Source of the DNA: Ochrobactrum sp. BTU1
GTDB taxonomy: Bacteria; Pseudomonadota; Alphaproteobacteria; Rhizobiales; Rhizobiaceae
Reading direction: 5' to 3'
DNA: 64,000 nt
Assembly: GCA_018798825.1 (NCBI GenBank)
Contig: CP076354.1
Coordinates: 2,040,001-2,104,000 of the forward strand
This document shows, in pieces, positions 47,367 through 57,336 of the stretch. Every line of letters begins with the position of its first letter. The stretch's first letter is position 1. The translations under genes and the position numbers were made by a program. The notes beneath the pieces are model-generated. The model worked only from the letters and a program-made list of their open reading frames with translations. It did not search any database and was not told the DNA's origin.

Positions 47367-50021
47367 ATGACACAACAGAGAAAAGACAGCAAAGACTTGC
47401 CAAACCGCAAGCGCGATGCGTTTTTCCGCCTGTTTTCCGGCGAAGGTGCAGCCCTGCGCCGCCTTCACCTGCAAAGCTTTCTGACGATCAGTTTCGAGCG
47501 ACTCTGGCCTCTCGTGCTGCCGCTGATTCTATTGATTGCGCTTTTTGCAAGCTTAAGCTGGCTTGGGCTTTTTGCACTGATGCCGCGCTGGCTTCATCTG
47601 GGTGTGCTTGGCCTTTTTTCTTTGGCGGCACTTGTCGCGCTCTATCTGCCGTTCCGTTTCCGCCTGCCTGATGAAGATGCCATCACCGCACGCATTGAAG
47701 ATGTAAACGGCCTGATCCATGAACCCTTGGCCGTGCAAACCGGACAAATGGCGACTGGCAGTAATGATCCTTTTGCAGTCGCTCTCTGGCAGGAACACAA
47801 GCGCCGCATGGCCGAGCGCCTGAAAAACCTGCAGTCAGGCGTACCGCGTCCACACATTCCTGAACGTGACCCTTTTGCACTGCGTGCAATCGTGGCTCTG
47901 CTGTTCGTGACCGCCTCAGCCTATAGCCTTAGCCCGAACAGCGGGCGCATCGCCGATGCTTTTCATATCCGCGCTGGCAGTGCCACCGCTGTTGCCCGCG
48001 TCGATGCCTGGGTAACGCCACCACAATATACGGGCCGCGCACCGGTATTCATCAGCACCAATGCTGATGAAGGCAATGTCGAAAAGCCTATAACCGTGCC
48101 GCAGGGCAGCATCGTCAATATTCGCGTAATCGGCGGCGGTTCTGAAAGATTGACAGCAACCGATGCGACCGGACATCGTCGTGAAGTACAGCCTATCGCG
48201 CCCAAAGAAGGCGAAGATGCAACGGCTGAACAGCAGACCAATGTCGATGGCAGCCGCAACTTCCGCTACGATCTTCAGCAGGACGAAACCCTGAACCTTT
48301 CAGGCAATGATCTCAGCTGGACATTTGCTGTCACACCAGACAATGCGCCGACAATCCGCTTCACCAAAGAGCCGGGCCGCGCCCTCAATGGCACTTTGCA
48401 GCTGAGCTATGAGATCAGCGACGATTACGGTGCCACCAAGGCCTATGGTGAAGTCGTACCGCTTGATATTGATCATGAGGAAGAGGAAACCGCTCCTCTT
48501 TATGATGCGCCTGAATTACCGCTTGCCCTTCCCCGCCGTGGATCAAAAGAGGCAACGACGTCGAAAGATCTGACCCAGCATCCATGGGCTGGTCAGAAAG
48601 TGGCACTGACACTTGTTGCAACAGACGCAGCAGGTAAGTTCGGACGCAGCGAAACAAAAATCATCACGCTACCTGAACGCCCGATCTCCAATCCACTGGC
48701 CAAGGCTGTTGCCGAGCAGCGCCGTATTCTGGCGCTTGATGCCACGCAACGCGACCACGTCCGCGACATGCTGTCTGCGTTGATGTTGCGGCCAGAGGAA
48801 ACGATTAAGAACAACGCCCACTATCTGGGCCTTGTGACGATCCGTACGCGGCTCAAACTCGCGACCAGCGACGACTCCTTGCGAGATACTGCCGATTATA
48901 TGTGGCAGGTGGCGCTCGGTATTGAAGACGGCAATCTGTCCGCAGCAGAACGGCGTTTGCGTCAAGCGCAGGAAGCTCTGCGTAACGCCTTGCAGAATGG
49001 TGCTTCTCAGGAAGAAATCGAAAAGCTGACAGCGGAATTGCGCGAAGCGATGCAGCAGTTCCTGCGTGAATTCGCCCAGCGTCAGCAGCAGAACCCGAAT
49101 GCCCGTAATCAGCCGATGGACCCGAATGCACGCATGCTGACCGACAAGGATTTGCAGCGCATGATGGACCAAATTGAAAATCTGGCTCGTCAGGGTTCGC
49201 GTGATCAGGCTGAACAGCTTCTGTCGCAGCTACAAGACCTGATGAACAATCTGCAGATGGCGCAACAGGCGCAGCCCGGCCAGCAGGGACAAGGTCAGGG
49301 CCAGGCCAACCAGATGCAGCAGCAGATGAACAAGCTGGGCGATCTGATGCGCCGCCAGCAACAGATGATGAACGAGACCTTCAAACTCGATCAGCAGATG
49401 CAGCAACAGCAATATGGCAGCGGCGAAGGCGAATATGGAGACGACCAGCTTCCAGGCGATAACGGCCCTATGGGACAGGGCGAATCGCAACAGGGGCAAG
49501 GTCAGAGTGGCCAGTCCGGCGATACGCCTTCAGATCTGGCGGAAGCCATGCGCAAGCTGCAACAGCAGCAGCAAGCGCTTCAAGACGAACTGAAGAAGTT
49601 CAATGAAGACCTCAAGGGCATGGGCATTGATCCCAATCAGGATTTCTCCGACGCCGGAAAATCAATGGGCAATGCAGCCGATGCGCTTGGTCGCAATGAA
49701 GGCTCGGAAGCAGGCGATCAGCAAGGCAGTGCTTTGGAAGCCCTTCGCCGCGGTGGCCGCGATATGATGCAGAAGATGCAGCAGGCCATGGGACAGGATG
49801 GTCAGGGGCAGAGTGGACGAAATGGTCAAAATGGCCGTGATCCGCTCGGTCGCCAGCAAGGCAACAACGGTCCGTCTGACGGCGATGGTGTCAAGATACC
49901 GGGAGAGATCGATATTCAGCGCGCCCGCGAGATTCTCGATGAAATCCGCCGCAAGCTTGGCGATGCGCTGACCCCGCAGATGGAGAAGGAATATCTCCAG
50001 CGGCTGTTGCAGTTCGATTGA
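47367..50021 (+). CDS. TIGR02302 family membrane protein (DUF4175)
   Basis: Large alphaproteobacterial envelope protein of unknown function, 884 residues. Near the N-terminus are two close hydrophobic helices (about 45-70 and 75-95) and a third about 170-185; the long middle is extracytoplasmic-looking and includes VDAWVTPPQYTGRAPVF and DNAPTIRFTKEPGRALNGTL, segments typical of the family. From about residue 565 it is Gln/Met-rich coiled coil and low complexity (QQQQQALQDEL), ending with the conserved ARELLDEIRRK-type segment: AREILDEIRRKLGDALTP. ATG start. Often found near lysA in Rhizobiales. Confidence 0.92.
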   Translation: MTQQRKDSKDLPNRKRDAFFRLFSGEGAALRRLHLQSFLTISFERLWPLVLPLILLIALFASLSWLGLFALMPRWLHLGVLGLFSLAALVALYLPFRFRLPDEDAITARIEDVNGLIHEPLAVQTGQMATGSNDPFAVALWQEHKRRMAERLKNLQSGVPRPHIPERDPFALRAIVALLFVTASAYSLSPNSGRIADAFHIRAGSATAVARVDAWVTPPQYTGRAPVFISTNADEGNVEKPITVPQGSIVNIRVIGGGSERLTATDATGHRREVQPIAPKEGEDATAEQQTNVDGSRNFRYDLQQDETLNLSGNDLSWTFAVTPDNAPTIRFTKEPGRALNGTLQLSYEISDDYGATKAYGEVVPLDIDHEEEETAPLYDAPELPLALPRRGSKEATTSKDLTQHPWAGQKVALTLVATDAAGKFGRSETKIITLPERPISNPLAKAVAEQRRILALDATQRDHVRDMLSALMLRPEETIKNNAHYLGLVTIRTRLKLATSDDSLRDTADYMWQVALGIEDGNLSAAERRLRQAQEALRNALQNGASQEEIEKLTAELREAMQQFLREFAQRQQQNPNARNQPMDPNARMLTDKDLQRMMDQIENLARQGSRDQAEQLLSQLQDLMNNLQMAQQAQPGQQGQGQGQANQMQQQMNKLGDLMRRQQQMMNETFKLDQQMQQQQYGSGEGEYGDDQLPGDNGPMGQGESQQGQGQSGQSGDTPSDLAEAMRKLQQQQQALQDELKKFNEDLKGMGIDPNQDFSDAGKSMGNAADALGRNEGSEAGDQQGSALEALRRGGRDMMQKMQQAMGQDGQGQSGRNGQNGRDPLGRQQGNNGPSDGDGVKIPGEIDIQRAREILDEIRRKLGDALTPQMEKEYLQRLLQFD

Positions 50022-50047
50022 TACAAACAGCCGCTAAAAACCAGTTT

Positions 50048-50584
50048 CTACTCTTTTACATGGCCCACAAAAGGCAACTGCCGGAACGAATGGCCGACAT
50101 CCATGCCGTAACCGACGACGAAATAGTCAGGGCATTCGAAAGCGACGAAATCGGCATCCAGATCAACCTTGCGACGCACGCTCTTGTCGAGAAGCACAGC
50201 AATGCTGACGCTGCGAGCTCCACGCTCAATCATCAGCTCACGCACAAATTTGAGCGTCTTGCCTGATTCGAGAATGTCATCGATCAGAAGAACGTCGCGG
50301 TCTTTTACATCGCTTTCGATATCGCGCAGCAGACGCACTTCCGTACTGGTCGTACCCTTGCCATAGCTGGAAACGGTGATGAATTCGACATCCGGCTCAA
50401 CACCTGCATCATGCATTGCACGAATAAGATCGGCTGCGAAAATAAACGAGCCTTTGAGGATGGATATCGTCAGCAGATTATGAAAATCGCGTCCGGCAAT
50501 CTCTTTTGCCAGCGCGAGATTACGCGCAGCGATTTCCTCTGGGCTGAAAAGCACATCAATGGTTTTGCCGCCGACCTGAGGCAT
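50048..50584 (-). CDS. hpt: Hypoxanthine phosphoribosyltransferase
   Basis: Purine salvage: joins hypoxanthine (or guanine) to PRPP. 178 residues; the PRPP loop VLLIDDILESGKTL (about residue 98) and FLFSPEEIAARNLALAKEI-like N-terminus (VLFSPEEIAARN) match the enzyme. The acidic pair of the pyrophosphate site is in the loop. It converges on the TIGR02302 gene, with 26 bases between the stops, and starts at ATG 50582-50584. Confidence 0.95.
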   Translation of the reverse strand: MPQVGGKTIDVLFSPEEIAARNLALAKEIAGRDFHNLLTISILKGSFIFAADLIRAMHDAGVEPDVEFITVSSYGKGTTSTEVRLLRDIESDVKDRDVLLIDDILESGKTLKFVRELMIERGARSVSIAVLLDKSVRRKVDLDADFVAFECPDYFVVGYGMDVGHSFRQLPFVGHVKE

Positions 50585-50735
50585 CTGCTGCGTCTCCTGA
50601 TTTATAAGCGTAACTAAGCTTTGAAAGGCACGCTCTATATCATGGTTTCAGAAAAATGCACCCTTTTGCATTGCACGACTTCGCGAACAATTGGACGAAG
50701 CATAATCATTTGCCATTTCATTGATTTGATATAGC

Positions 50736-51512
50736 GTGCCTGCCATGCATCCGGACATTATCGAACTGCGTTCCTTTTACGAAACCACCCTTGGCCATCT
50801 CGCCGAGCGATCCATTCGCATGGCGCTTTCGGGTCTTTGGGCGCGTGTACCAGGCGAGCGCTTGGTGGGGCTTGGCTATAGCCTCCCCTATCTCGACCGC
50901 TTCAGTGCAGATACCGAGCGAAGCTTTGCTTTTATGCCTGCCGGACAAGGTGCCGTTGCATGGCCTTCATCGGGCAAATCAAGCACCGCACTCGTCTTCG
51001 ACGAAGAACTGCCTTTGCCTGATTCTTCCATCGACCGGGTGCTGATGGTTCATGCGCTGGAATATGCCGAAAACGCTTCGGAAACGCTGAAAGAAATGTG
51101 GCGTGTACTCGCCCCCAACGGACGGCTCGTCATCGTGGTGCCGAACCGGCGCGGCGTATGGGCACGTCTCGACCGCACACCATTCGGCAGTGGTCGCCCT
51201 TATAGCCGCACACAGTTAACCGCCCTGCTGCGCGAGGCCAATTTCAGCGTCAACACAATCAGCAATGCGCTGCATTTCCCACCCGTGAAACGCCGATGGA
51301 TGATGCGTCCATGCATGGCCATTGAAGGTATTGGCCGCAAACTCTGGCCGCTATTTTCCGGTGTTCTGGTCGTCGAAGCGCAGAAACGCCTTTATCAAGG
51401 CCTGCCAGTCGCACAACGCTCGTCTCGCCGTGTCTTCGTGCCTGTTCTGGCGCCGCAAGGAACACCGGTCAGCGGTTTGAGAAAAACCGCATCGAAAGAA
51501 ACCAAAAAATAG
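50736..51512 (+). CDS. SAM-dependent methyltransferase (type 11 like)
   Basis: Class I methyltransferase-like protein of 258 residues. The post-I and II regions are clear: PLPDSSIDRVLMVHALEYAENASETLKEMWRVLAPNGRLVIVVPNRRG (partly quoted as LMVHALEYAEN and VLAPNGRLVIVVPN). Motif I (VGLGYSLPYLDRF) is not the usual DxGCGxG. The frame opens with GTG at 50736; an ATG at 50745 (MHPDIIELRSFYETTLG) is an equally good start. Beside hisC, whose start lies 102 bases downstream. Substrate unknown. Confidence 0.85.
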   Translation: MPAMHPDIIELRSFYETTLGHLAERSIRMALSGLWARVPGERLVGLGYSLPYLDRFSADTERSFAFMPAGQGAVAWPSSGKSSTALVFDEELPLPDSSIDRVLMVHALEYAENASETLKEMWRVLAPNGRLVIVVPNRRGVWARLDRTPFGSGRPYSRTQLTALLREANFSVNTISNALHFPPVKRRWMMRPCMAIEGIGRKLWPLFSGVLVVEAQKRLYQGLPVAQRSSRRVFVPVLAPQGTPVSGLRKTASKETKK

Positions 51513-51614
51513 CGCTGCAGCCTTTCACAGTAAGGTTTTTCTCGACTTGAACGCGGCAGAGGTTTATGCCCGCTACGCAACCTTAACATCAGTCCTTTTG
51601 GCGGAGCCAAAATC

Positions 51615-52721
51615 ATGACCAATACGCAAGACCTTTCCCGTCCCCAGCCTAAGACCGGCCTGCTCGATATTGCAGCCTATGCACCAGGCAAGGAACACGT
51701 AGAAGGCGTTGCAAAGGTCTATAAGCTCTCCTCCAATGAGACCCCAATCGGCCCCAGCCCTCATGCGATCGAAGCCTATCGACACCTGGCCGATACGCTC
51801 GCGATCTATCCGGATGGTCAGGCTCAGGCATTGCGCGAGGCAATCGCTGAATCGCAGGGGCTTAACATCGGCAATATCATTTGCGGCAATGGCTCGGATG
51901 AATTGCTCGGCCTGCTCTGCCAGACCTATCTGGCTCCGGGCGATGAAGCCATCATCACTGAGCATGGTTTTGCGGTTTACAAAATCCAGACGCTTGGCGC
52001 AGGTGCAACGCCTGTGACGGTGAAGGAAAAGGATGAACGCATCGATGTCGATGCGATCCTTGCTGGTGTAACGCCACGCACGAAGATCGTCTTCATTGCC
52101 AATCCAGCAAATCCGACCGGCACATATCTGCCTTTTGAGGAAGTCCGTCGTCTTCATGCAGGCCTGCCGAAGAACGTTCTGCTGGTGCTGGATGCAGCCT
52201 ATGCAGAATATGTTCGTCGCAACGATTACGAGTCCGGTCTTGAACTGGTATCGTCGAACGAAAATGTCGTCATGACCCGTACCTTCTCGAAGATTCACGG
52301 TCTGCCGGGCCTGCGTATCGGCTGGATGTATGCCCCATTGCACGTTATCGATGCGGTCAACCGTATTCGCGGCCCCTTCAACATGAACTCGGCAGCAATC
52401 GCTGCCGGTGCCGCCGCAATCCGTGACCGCGCTCATGTGGTGAAGTCTGTCGAATACAATGAAAAATGGCTGACGTGGCTCACCGACGAATTCACCAAGC
52501 TTGGGCTTCGCGTCACTCCATCGGTCACAAACTTCCTGTTGTTCCATTTCCCGGAAGATTCCGCACATTCTGCAGATAAGGCGGATGAGTGGCTTTCAAA
52601 GCGCGGCTATATCCTGCGTCGTGTAGGCGGCTACGGCTTCCCGAATGCATTGCGCATGACAGTCGGTACGGAAGAAGCCAATCGTGGCGTTGTGGCCGCT
52701 CTGACCGAGTTTCTGAAGTAA
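51615..52721 (+). CDS. hisC: Histidinol-phosphate aminotransferase
   Basis: PLP aminotransferase of histidine synthesis, which in many bacteria also acts on aromatic amino acids. 368 residues; PLP lysine in [17 protein letters not shown] (about residue 222), [12 protein letters not shown] and [13 protein letters not shown] are diagnostic. It runs four bases ahead of a prephenate/arogenate dehydrogenase gene, which supports a dual role in histidine and tyrosine/phenylalanine synthesis, as known for this class; the latter is inference. Confidence 0.95.
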   Translation: MTNTQDLSRPQPKTGLLDIAAYAPGKEHVEGVAKVYKLSSNETPIGPSPHAIEAYRHLADTLAIYPDGQAQALREAIAESQGLNIGNIICGNGSDELLGLLCQTYLAPGDEAIITEHGFAVYKIQTLGAGATPVTVKEKDERIDVDAILAGVTPRTKIVFIANPANPTGTYLPFEEVRRLHAGLPKNVLLVLDAAYAEYVRRNDYESGLELVSSNENVVMTRTFSKIHGLPGLRIGWMYAPLHVIDAVNRIRGPFNMNSAAIAAGAAAIRDRAHVVKSVEYNEKWLTWLTDEFTKLGLRVTPSVTNFLLFHFPEDSAHSADKADEWLSKRGYILRRVGGYGFPNALRMTVGTEEANRGVVAALTEFLK

Positions 52722-52725
52722 GACG

Positions 52726-53664
52726 ATGTCCACGATCCATTTCGAAAAAATCGCGCTCATCGGTATCGGCCTTATCGGCTCATCGCTGGCGCGTGTCATT
52801 CGCCGCGAAGGCCTTGCCAATCATATCGCCATTGCAACACGCAGTGCCGAAACATTAAAGCGCGCCGAGGAATTAAACCTCGGCGACAGCTACTCGACCG
52901 ATAGTGCGCAAGCCGTTCAAGATGCCGATCTCGTCATCGTATCGGTGCCTGTCGGTTCGTCCGGCACTGTTGCCAAGCAGATTGCTGCACATCTGAAGCC
53001 AGGCGCTATCGTAACCGATGTCGGATCGACCAAGGCGTCCGTTATCGCGCAGATGCAGCCGGAACTGCCGGCCAATGTGCATTTCATTCCCGGCCACCCT
53101 CTCGCGGGTACGGAATATTCCGGTCCTGACGCTGGTTTTGCAGAGCTCTTCACCAACCGCTGGTGCATTCTCACGCCTCTGCCGGACACCGATCAGACGG
53201 CCATAGACAAGCTTTCCGCCTTCTGGACGGCTTGCGGCTCGCGCCTTGATCAAATGGACCCACAGCACCATGATCTGGTATTGGCCATCGTCTCGCATCT
53301 TCCGCATATCATCGCCTATAACATCGTCGGCACTGCCAGCGATCTGGAGCAGGTGACAAAATCAGAAGTCATCAAATATTCGGCTTCGGGTTTCCGTGAT
53401 TTTACGCGTCTGGCCGCATCTGATCCAACCATGTGGCGCGACGTCTGCCTCCATAACAAGGACGCAATCCTTGAGATGCTGGCGCGTTTCTCGGAAGATC
53501 TCGCTTCGTTGCAGCGCTCGATCCGCTGGGGCGATGGTGAGGCTCTGTTTGATCTCTTCACCCGCACGCGTGCGGTGCGCCGTAGCATTATCGATGCTGG
53601 TCAGGAAGTCGACGCACCGAACTTCGGACGTCAGGCGGCCGCTGAGATCAGCGAAAAGAAATGA
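52726..53664 (+). CDS. Prephenate/arogenate dehydrogenase (tyrosine branch)
   Basis: Oxidative decarboxylation of prephenate or arogenate towards tyrosine. 312 residues. Rossmann motif ALIGIGLIGSSLARVI at the N-terminus; VTDVGSTKASV, PGHPLAGTEYSGPDAG and the catalytic DPQHHDLVLAIVSHLPH follow. Co-transcribed with hisC, four bases apart. Named tyrC or tyrA in relatives; whether it prefers prephenate or arogenate is not decided by sequence. Confidence 0.94.
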   Translation: MSTIHFEKIALIGIGLIGSSLARVIRREGLANHIAIATRSAETLKRAEELNLGDSYSTDSAQAVQDADLVIVSVPVGSSGTVAKQIAAHLKPGAIVTDVGSTKASVIAQMQPELPANVHFIPGHPLAGTEYSGPDAGFAELFTNRWCILTPLPDTDQTAIDKLSAFWTACGSRLDQMDPQHHDLVLAIVSHLPHIIAYNIVGTASDLEQVTKSEVIKYSASGFRDFTRLAASDPTMWRDVCLHNKDAILEMLARFSEDLASLQRSIRWGDGEALFDLFTRTRAVRRSIIDAGQEVDAPNFGRQAAAEISEKK

Positions 53665-53669
53665 TAAAT

Positions 53670-53694
53670 TAGGGCAGAAGAACGCTCTGCCCTA
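53670..53694. terminator. Hairpin between the tyrosine-branch dehydrogenase and the DUF2125 gene
   Basis: TAGGGCAGA / TCTGCCCTA, nine perfect base pairs with a seven-base loop, between convergent stops. No long T run on either side, so a weak or factor-aided terminator. Confidence 0.55.
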
Positions 53695-53706
53695 TTCTAA
53701 ACCGCC

Positions 53707-54726
53707 TTACAAAGTCGGCAAATGTCCTAATGGAATAAAACCAGCGCTGGCTCTTCCCTTACGAACGGCAATCTCGATAACGGGGTTGCCGTTTTCGTCT
53801 TTCGGCATGGCGGAAAGAGCAAAAAGAACAGTAGCGATATTGCCACCCTGTTCGGGAAACACGGTTTGACCGGCTTGCGCAAAGGATTGCGGGTTGACCA
53901 TCGTGACCTTCAGGTCAGCATCAATCTCACCTTCCAGATCGACTGAAAAGGGACCAGCTACCGAAAGCACCGCACCATTGGGCATGGATAGAAATGCCTG
54001 ATTGATCACACCACTATGGCCGCGCATCCGTTCGTTAAAGGGGGCCGGACTCGGTGCCAGAAACGTTGCCGCATTGGCAATTACGATATCGGCCAGACCA
54101 TCGATTTCCGGACTCTTGGCACTGCCAATAATGGATGGTTCCAGCTTGAGAGCCGCAAAGCGCCCATTGATCTTGAGCTTATCGTCTTCGCTGCTCATGC
54201 GGAAATTCATCTGCTCGAGCTTGCTGACAGGTTCAGTGGTCGTTGTTTCAGTACGCACGCCGACCGTTACATCGCGCGCATCAAGTTCGACCTCGGTTGG
54301 GAACGGACGCGCAAGACGTGTGTTGGAGGTAAACTTGCTCCAGTTCACCTCAAGCGGCTGAATGCCGGGAAACTCGACAAAAGCCGGCCCACCAAGCTCA
54401 TTGCTGAGTGAACGCGGCGCATAAATCGGAGAGCCTGACGTGAAACGTCCGGCACGCAAAGCCATACCTTCAGAGGGCTTCTGCCACGAAATACTGGCAC
54501 AAACCACATTCACACGGAGCGGATATCCGCCCATGTGAAGATTCTCGCACTGCACGCCCACACCTTGCGATGCAAGCTTTGCCATATCGGCCTTGGCACG
54601 CGTTTCAATCTTGCCTGCCAGATAAAACCAGCCCGCTGTATAGGCGGCGATCAGCACAAGGACGATGACGGCAATCGTAACAGGGCGCTTCCTGGATTTT
54701 TTGGTTTCAATACCAGCATGCGCCAT
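53707..54726 (-). CDS. DUF2125 domain-containing protein
   Basis: Conserved alphaproteobacterial envelope protein of unknown function, 339 residues. One N-terminal transmembrane helix (about 14-34) is followed by a beta-rich extracytoplasmic part, with CENLHMGGYPLRVNVVCASI (about residue 65) as the family landmark. The last residues are RKGRASAGFIPLGHLPTL, also typical. ATG 54724-54726 has GAGG upstream; an alternative TTG six codons earlier is less likely. The fold is reminiscent of AsmA-like lipid-handling proteins, but that is weak inference. Confidence 0.9.
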   Translation of the reverse strand: MAHAGIETKKSRKRPVTIAVIVLVLIAAYTAGWFYLAGKIETRAKADMAKLASQGVGVQCENLHMGGYPLRVNVVCASISWQKPSEGMALRAGRFTSGSPIYAPRSLSNELGGPAFVEFPGIQPLEVNWSKFTSNTRLARPFPTEVELDARDVTVGVRTETTTTEPVSKLEQMNFRMSSEDDKLKINGRFAALKLEPSIIGSAKSPEIDGLADIVIANAATFLAPSPAPFNERMRGHSGVINQAFLSMPNGAVLSVAGPFSVDLEGEIDADLKVTMVNPQSFAQAGQTVFPEQGGNIATVLFALSAMPKDENGNPVIEIAVRKGRASAGFIPLGHLPTL

Positions 54727-54939
54727 TGAAAAAGCCTCTTTCAATCAGATACTTGGTTGAGGTGACAAAGCGAAGGGCATTTCCAACCCGAACAATCATC
54801 ATCTGTTCTGCTGTTCCCAACAGGTGGCTATATTATGGCAGGATTGAGTCTTGTGAAGTTCGCCCGATTAAAAAACGCGGGATATCTTGAGATTATCAAT
54901 AAAAACCAGCCATAATTGTCCATATATAGATTTGATATC

Positions 54940-55515
54940 ATGACAATGCGTACGAGCGACATGCGAAAGAATGATTTCTGGGTATTTGGTTACGGTTCGC
55001 TGATGTGGCGGCCTGGCTTCGCACATGTCGAAACAATGCGTGCGCGCCTGCATGGCTATCGCCGCAGCCTCTGCATCTATTCACACGTTCATCGCGGAAC
55101 ACCGGATCATCCCGGCCTTGTTTTGGGGCTTGATGCTGGCGGATCATGCCTCGGCATCGCCTTCCGTGTACCCGGCGATATGACAGACGAAGTCATGGTC
55201 TATTTGCGCGAACGCGAAATGTCCAATCAGGTCTATCACGAAAAATGGCTCCGCCTTCGGCTAGCGGACGGGCGCGATGTGCAGGCTGTAACCTATGTCG
55301 CCGACCGACGGCATATCCAATATGCCGGTTCGCTCAAAGCCGAAGACGCCGCAGCAATCGTTATCTCAGCACAGGGAGATTCCGGTGCCAATCTTGACTA
55401 TGTTGCCAACACGCTTGAGCATCTGCGCAATATGCGTGTTCGGGATCATGCGCTTGAACATGTCAACGATCTAATCTGCACCAAAGTGAACCGGCAAAAG
55501 CACGACACAGCCTGA
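54940..55515 (+). CDS. ChaC-like gamma-glutamylcyclotransferase
   Basis: Breaks glutathione into 5-oxoproline and Cys-Gly, in glutathione turnover. The substrate motif FWVFGYGSLMWRPGF is near the N-terminus, followed by GTPDHPGLVLGLDAGGSCLGIAFRV and YHEKWLRLRL, typical of ChaC. About 191 residues. Three ATG codons are available (54940, 54946, 54961) and none has a clear RBS, so the N-terminus is uncertain by up to seven residues. Its TGA abuts the next convergent stop (TGA|TCA). Confidence 0.9.
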   Translation: MTMRTSDMRKNDFWVFGYGSLMWRPGFAHVETMRARLHGYRRSLCIYSHVHRGTPDHPGLVLGLDAGGSCLGIAFRVPGDMTDEVMVYLREREMSNQVYHEKWLRLRLADGRDVQAVTYVADRRHIQYAGSLKAEDAAAIVISAQGDSGANLDYVANTLEHLRNMRVRDHALEHVNDLICTKVNRQKHDTA

Positions 55516-56442
55516 TCAACTCTGTCCGTAACGACGAAAGTGATCGGCCAGCGCCTCTTTGCCGTTCACGATCATTATGCCCGTTATCACAAATACCGTG
55601 CCCACCACGAAACTGGTTTCAATCGGCTCGCCCAAAATGATCGCACCAAAAATCACCCCGAAAATTGGCGTCATGAAAGAGAGTGAACCCAATTGGGATG
55701 CCCGATAAATCCGCAAAAGCTGAAACCAGATCAGAAATACCGCAAAAGATACAATGACGGACTGAAACGCGAAGCTGCCCACCAGCATAGTGGTCCAGTT
55801 GATCTCCACTTGCCCCATCAGGGATGCGGCAACCGACAAGGTCACGAAGGCGGTTAGAAGCTGGTAGAGCAAGGTCTGCTTCGCTGGCAGTGCCGCAAGA
55901 CGTGAACCACGGACCACAACGGTCGTTGCTCCCCATGCCACCCCCGCGAGCAGGCAAAGCCCATCGCCAATAACCATGGCCTGGAAATCACCATGGACAG
56001 CCTCACCGCGAACAAGGAAAGCTATCGCTATGCCCATAAAGGCAATGCCGATGCCGCCCCATTGTATGGTGGTCAGGCGCTCTGATGGCACCAAAAGATG
56101 CAAACCAAGTGCCGCAAAGAGCGGTGCTGTATAAAGCAAAACCACGGCATGAGCGGCTGAGGTTAGTCGCAACCCCTCCCCCAGAAACAGATATTCAAGC
56201 GCAAACAGCAAACCGACCAGCAGGCCCGGTTTCCAGATTCCATTGGCAATAGTCAGTGTTTCCCGCCGCGCGATCATAATAGCAGCGATTAATGCAGCCC
56301 CCACGCCCGACCGCAGCGCTATCTGGAACAATGGCGAAATATCCGCTGCCGTCAATTTCAACAGCACCTGCTGCAAGCCGAGGCTGATGCAAACAAGAAG
56401 CATCATTCCAAATGCGTGCGTATTGACGGGCTTACGCTCCAT
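55516..56442 (-). CDS. DMT superfamily (EamA) transporter, third of three
   Basis: Ten-helix permease of 308 residues with two EamA repeats. Start set at ATG 56440-56442 (MERKPVNTHAFGMMLLV). The frame is open 214 codons further upstream, across the whole opposing AraC gene, but that part is its antisense. Helices include FAALGLHLLVPSERL-flanking ones and a last GTVFVITGIMIVNG. It is divergent from the AraC-type regulator, a usual sign of specific control, and its stop abuts that of chaC with no base between. Confidence 0.9.
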   Translation of the reverse strand: MERKPVNTHAFGMMLLVCISLGLQQVLLKLTAADISPLFQIALRSGVGAALIAAIMIARRETLTIANGIWKPGLLVGLLFALEYLFLGEGLRLTSAAHAVVLLYTAPLFAALGLHLLVPSERLTTIQWGGIGIAFMGIAIAFLVRGEAVHGDFQAMVIGDGLCLLAGVAWGATTVVVRGSRLAALPAKQTLLYQLLTAFVTLSVAASLMGQVEINWTTMLVGSFAFQSVIVSFAVFLIWFQLLRIYRASQLGSLSFMTPIFGVIFGAIILGEPIETSFVVGTVFVITGIMIVNGKEALADHFRRYGQS

Positions 56443-56541
56443 TGTCCGAATCCTCGTGATTAATCCGAACAATGGGTGTACGCTTGTCAGATATAGGGCA
56501 TATAGCTTAAAACTGACAAACCTTATCGCAGGATTGCCATA

Positions 56542-57336
56542 ATGGCGGGAATAGCTCTCGAACCTACGCATCAACCTCCCTTTACGGAAGCCTTGCCGGA
56601 GCCGCTGTTCTTTCGAACAGCCTGCATGCCACCGGCTGCGCGCTATCCCATGCATCGCCACGATTGGGGAGAGTTTGTCTATTCCTTCACTGGTGTAATG
56701 GAGGTGCGTATCGGCGACAGCCATCTGCTGGCCCCGCCGCAATATGGGATATGGCTTCCTCCGCATATCGAGCATCAAGGCCTCAATCGTCAGGAAGTGT
56801 GCTACTGCTCGCTCTATGTGACCGAAGAGCTTTGTACTGATCTTCCAGCCAAGGCCTGCGCGCTCAACCTCAATCCACTGATCCGCACTTTGCTTGAACA
56901 TCTGCGTATGAAGAAGCCATCGCAACCACAGCAATCGCAAGAAACACGGCTGCTGCATACGCTGCTCGATCAGCTGGCTATTGCTCCATGTGCGGGTTCC
57001 TATCTGCCGTCCAGCACGGACCCTGCCCTCCAAAAGATATTGTCGATCCTTGAAGATGATCCAAGTGACAATCGCACCCTTCACGCTCTTGCGAAGATCG
57101 CCAATACGTCCGAAAGAACACTGATGCGTCGTTGCAAACAGGAGCTGGGCATGAGCTTCCCTGAATGGAAACAGCGGCTAAGGACGTTGAAAGCCATGCC
57201 GCTGCTCGAAAAGGGAGCAAAAGTCGAACATGTGGCGCTTGACCTTGGCTATGCCAGCGCATCAGCTTTCATCGCCATGTTCCGCAAATTGATGGGTATT
57301 ACCCCCGACGAATATCGCAGACAAATCGGTGCCTGA
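56542..57336 (+). CDS. AraC family transcriptional regulator
   Basis: 264 residues: an N-terminal cupin-like sensor (about 25-110; YPMHRHDWGEFVYSFTG and LLAPPQYGIWLPPHIEH) and a C-terminal pair of helix-turn-helix motifs (about 170-262), SERTLMRRCKQELGMSF and VALDLGYASASAFIAMFRK with the closing GITPDEYRR. The two genes are divergent, 99 bases apart, and the regulator probably controls the DMT permease. The inducer is not known. ATG start. Confidence 0.92.
   Translation: MAGIALEPTHQPPFTEALPEPLFFRTACMPPAARYPMHRHDWGEFVYSFTGVMEVRIGDSHLLAPPQYGIWLPPHIEHQGLNRQEVCYCSLYVTEELCTDLPAKACALNLNPLIRTLLEHLRMKKPSQPQQSQETRLLHTLLDQLAIAPCAGSYLPSSTDPALQKILSILEDDPSDNRTLHALAKIANTSERTLMRRCKQELGMSFPEWKQRLRTLKAMPLLEKGAKVEHVALDLGYASASAFIAMFRKLMGITPDEYRRQIGA

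Noticed and set aside
49240..49900. Short direct repeats that look like a tandem array
   Set aside because: They are in-frame Gln-rich codons inside a long coding region, not a CRISPR or satellite.
51573..52568. A 331-codon minus-strand frame over hisC
   Set aside because: Antisense of hisC; Cys/His/Arg-rich and unlike any family.
56443..57084. N-terminal extension of the third DMT permease by 214 residues
   Set aside because: The stretch is antisense to the AraC gene and has no membrane or family features; the permease starts naturally at 56442.
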